Shown piece after piece: positions 36,711-37,124 of a stretch of DNA of 37,124 bases. Numbering within the stretch: the stretch's first letter is position 1; every line of letters begins with the position of its first letter. Source of the DNA: a virus; IMG/VR virus record IMGVR_UViG_3300044971_000040, positions 1 through 37,124 of that record. One strand, written 5' to 3'. The position numbers and the translations under genes were made by a program. Below the pieces are notes generated by a model, which ran no database searches, was not told where the DNA came from, and saw only the letters and a program-made list of their open reading frames with translations.

Positions 36711-37015
36711 TGCTTGTTGATCGGTTTGCAGTACGCAGTGCCGTCTGTGCTACCAATACGCAGCACACTGACGCGCCAGGGGGAGCCGTTTGAGCTGAGT
36801 GTCAGAACAAAAGGAATTGGCGTGTAAGCAGGAATTGGTGTGCTGGCACTGGTAGCCACAGCACCAACGCCCACTTCAACATAGCAAGGCACATCAGCCC
36901 AGACCAACACGCCTTGTGGGCCAGCGTTCCATGCGGTTGTGTTGCCTGCACTTGCGCCAGCGGTTGCGGTAAAAGCGGGGAAATCCGCTTTGCTCATTGG
37001 GTTGAGAAGTTCCAT
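36707..37015 (-). CDS. Small beta-rich virion-region protein
   Basis: 102 aa, MELLNPMSKADFPAFTATAGAS... Ala/Thr/Val-rich strands: VLVWADVPCYVEVGVGAVATSASTPIPAYTPIPFVL, then SPWRVSVLRIGSTDGTAYCKPI. It resembles small single-domain phage virion proteins. Ribosome site AAGGATCATC, identical to that before the genes at 5,864 and 19,912. Function unknown. Confidence 0.75.
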   Translation of the reverse strand: MELLNPMSKADFPAFTATAGASAGNTTAWNAGPQGVLVWADVPCYVEVGVGAVATSASTPIPAYTPIPFVLTLSSNGSPWRVSVLRIGSTDGTAYCKPINKQ

Positions 37016-37023
37016 GATGATCC

Positions 37024-37124
37024 TTACGCCAAGAATTTCAATTTGTACAAAGTCCGGAGATATATCTCAACGATATTATCTATCAATTGTTGCATTGTTG
37101 AATCAGATTTATCACACACATCGT
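37024..37124 (-). CDS. Partial gene cut by the right edge
   Basis: C-terminal ~32 codons only: DVCDKSDSTMQQLIDNIVEI then YLRTLYKLKFLA and TAA at 37,024-37,026. Helical, mixed charge, protein-like. The stop lies just before the Shine-Dalgarno of the next gene, the usual spacing here. If the window ends are joined, a GTG (giving MCDKSDSTMQQ...) follows the AAGGAT at bases 3-8, so the whole gene might be only ~31 codons. Function unknown. Confidence 0.55.
   Translation of the reverse strand, partial: DVCDKSDSTMQQLIDNIVEIYLRTLYKLKFLA

Noticed and set aside
36541-36768. 75-codon minus-strand ORF at the 54-aa gene
   Set aside because: Arg/His/Trp-rich nonsense; the other frame gives a well-formed 54-aa product with ATGA coupling.

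Overview
The window is a tailed bacteriophage genome of the P22-like podovirus type. The evidence is a full set of P22-style virion genes whose lengths and motifs match: terminase, portal, scaffold, I-domain coat protein, gp4, gp10, gp7, gp20 and gp16-type ejection proteins, and beta-helix tailspikes. NinB, RusA and YbcO-like proteins, a Sak3-type annealing protein and a YqaJ exonuclease form the recombination set, and the lysis genes are of the GH24/GTA-holin type. The host is a Gram-negative bacterium. The small-protein repertoire reminds me of freshwater betaproteobacterial phages, but that is recollection, not a test. I see no integrase, CI repressor, tRNA, CRISPR array or insertion sequence.

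Layout. (A) Bases 1-14,982, minus strand: late genes. From a promoter at ~14,990 they read leftward through small accessory genes (ferritin-like DUF, Cys-rich proteins, GroES-like co-chaperonin), a terminase small-subunit candidate, TerL, portal, scaffold, coat and a 77-aa protein. A strong terminator at ~6,570 follows, then a glycosyltransferase and tail fibre/spike genes. (B) 15,041-18,146, minus strand: recombination/replication genes (YbcO-like, Zn-ribbon, NinB, RusA, Dcm with a huge out-of-frame overlapping ORF, helicase-loader-like protein). (C) 18,200-18,860: control region with a P22-Cro-like repressor, divergent promoters and a complex terminator hairpin. (D) 18,857-22,226, plus strand: early genes, including a lipoprotein, two micro-membrane proteins, annealing protein, exonuclease, a structured RNA candidate and a winged helix. 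(E) 22,212-37,124, minus strand: lysis cassette, ejection proteins, gp10, gp4, three fibre/spike genes and small virion proteins, ending in a gene cut by the right edge.

Blocks A and E read in the same direction and would form one continuous late operon (terminase to lysis) if the two ends of the window were joined. The window is therefore probably a linearised circular contig, close to a whole genome. If so, the phage encodes no polymerase, primase or helicase of its own.

The most notable observations are: the near-complete same-strand overlap of the Dcm gene with a 322-codon ORF, with three short repeats visible in both frames; a recurring -10 box/6 nt/ATG layout at three control points, implying leaderless starts; a two-tier hairpin after cro that pairs better on the minus strand; a conserved-looking RNA element at ~21,650-21,720; and duplicated adaptor and tip domains among the tail fibres.
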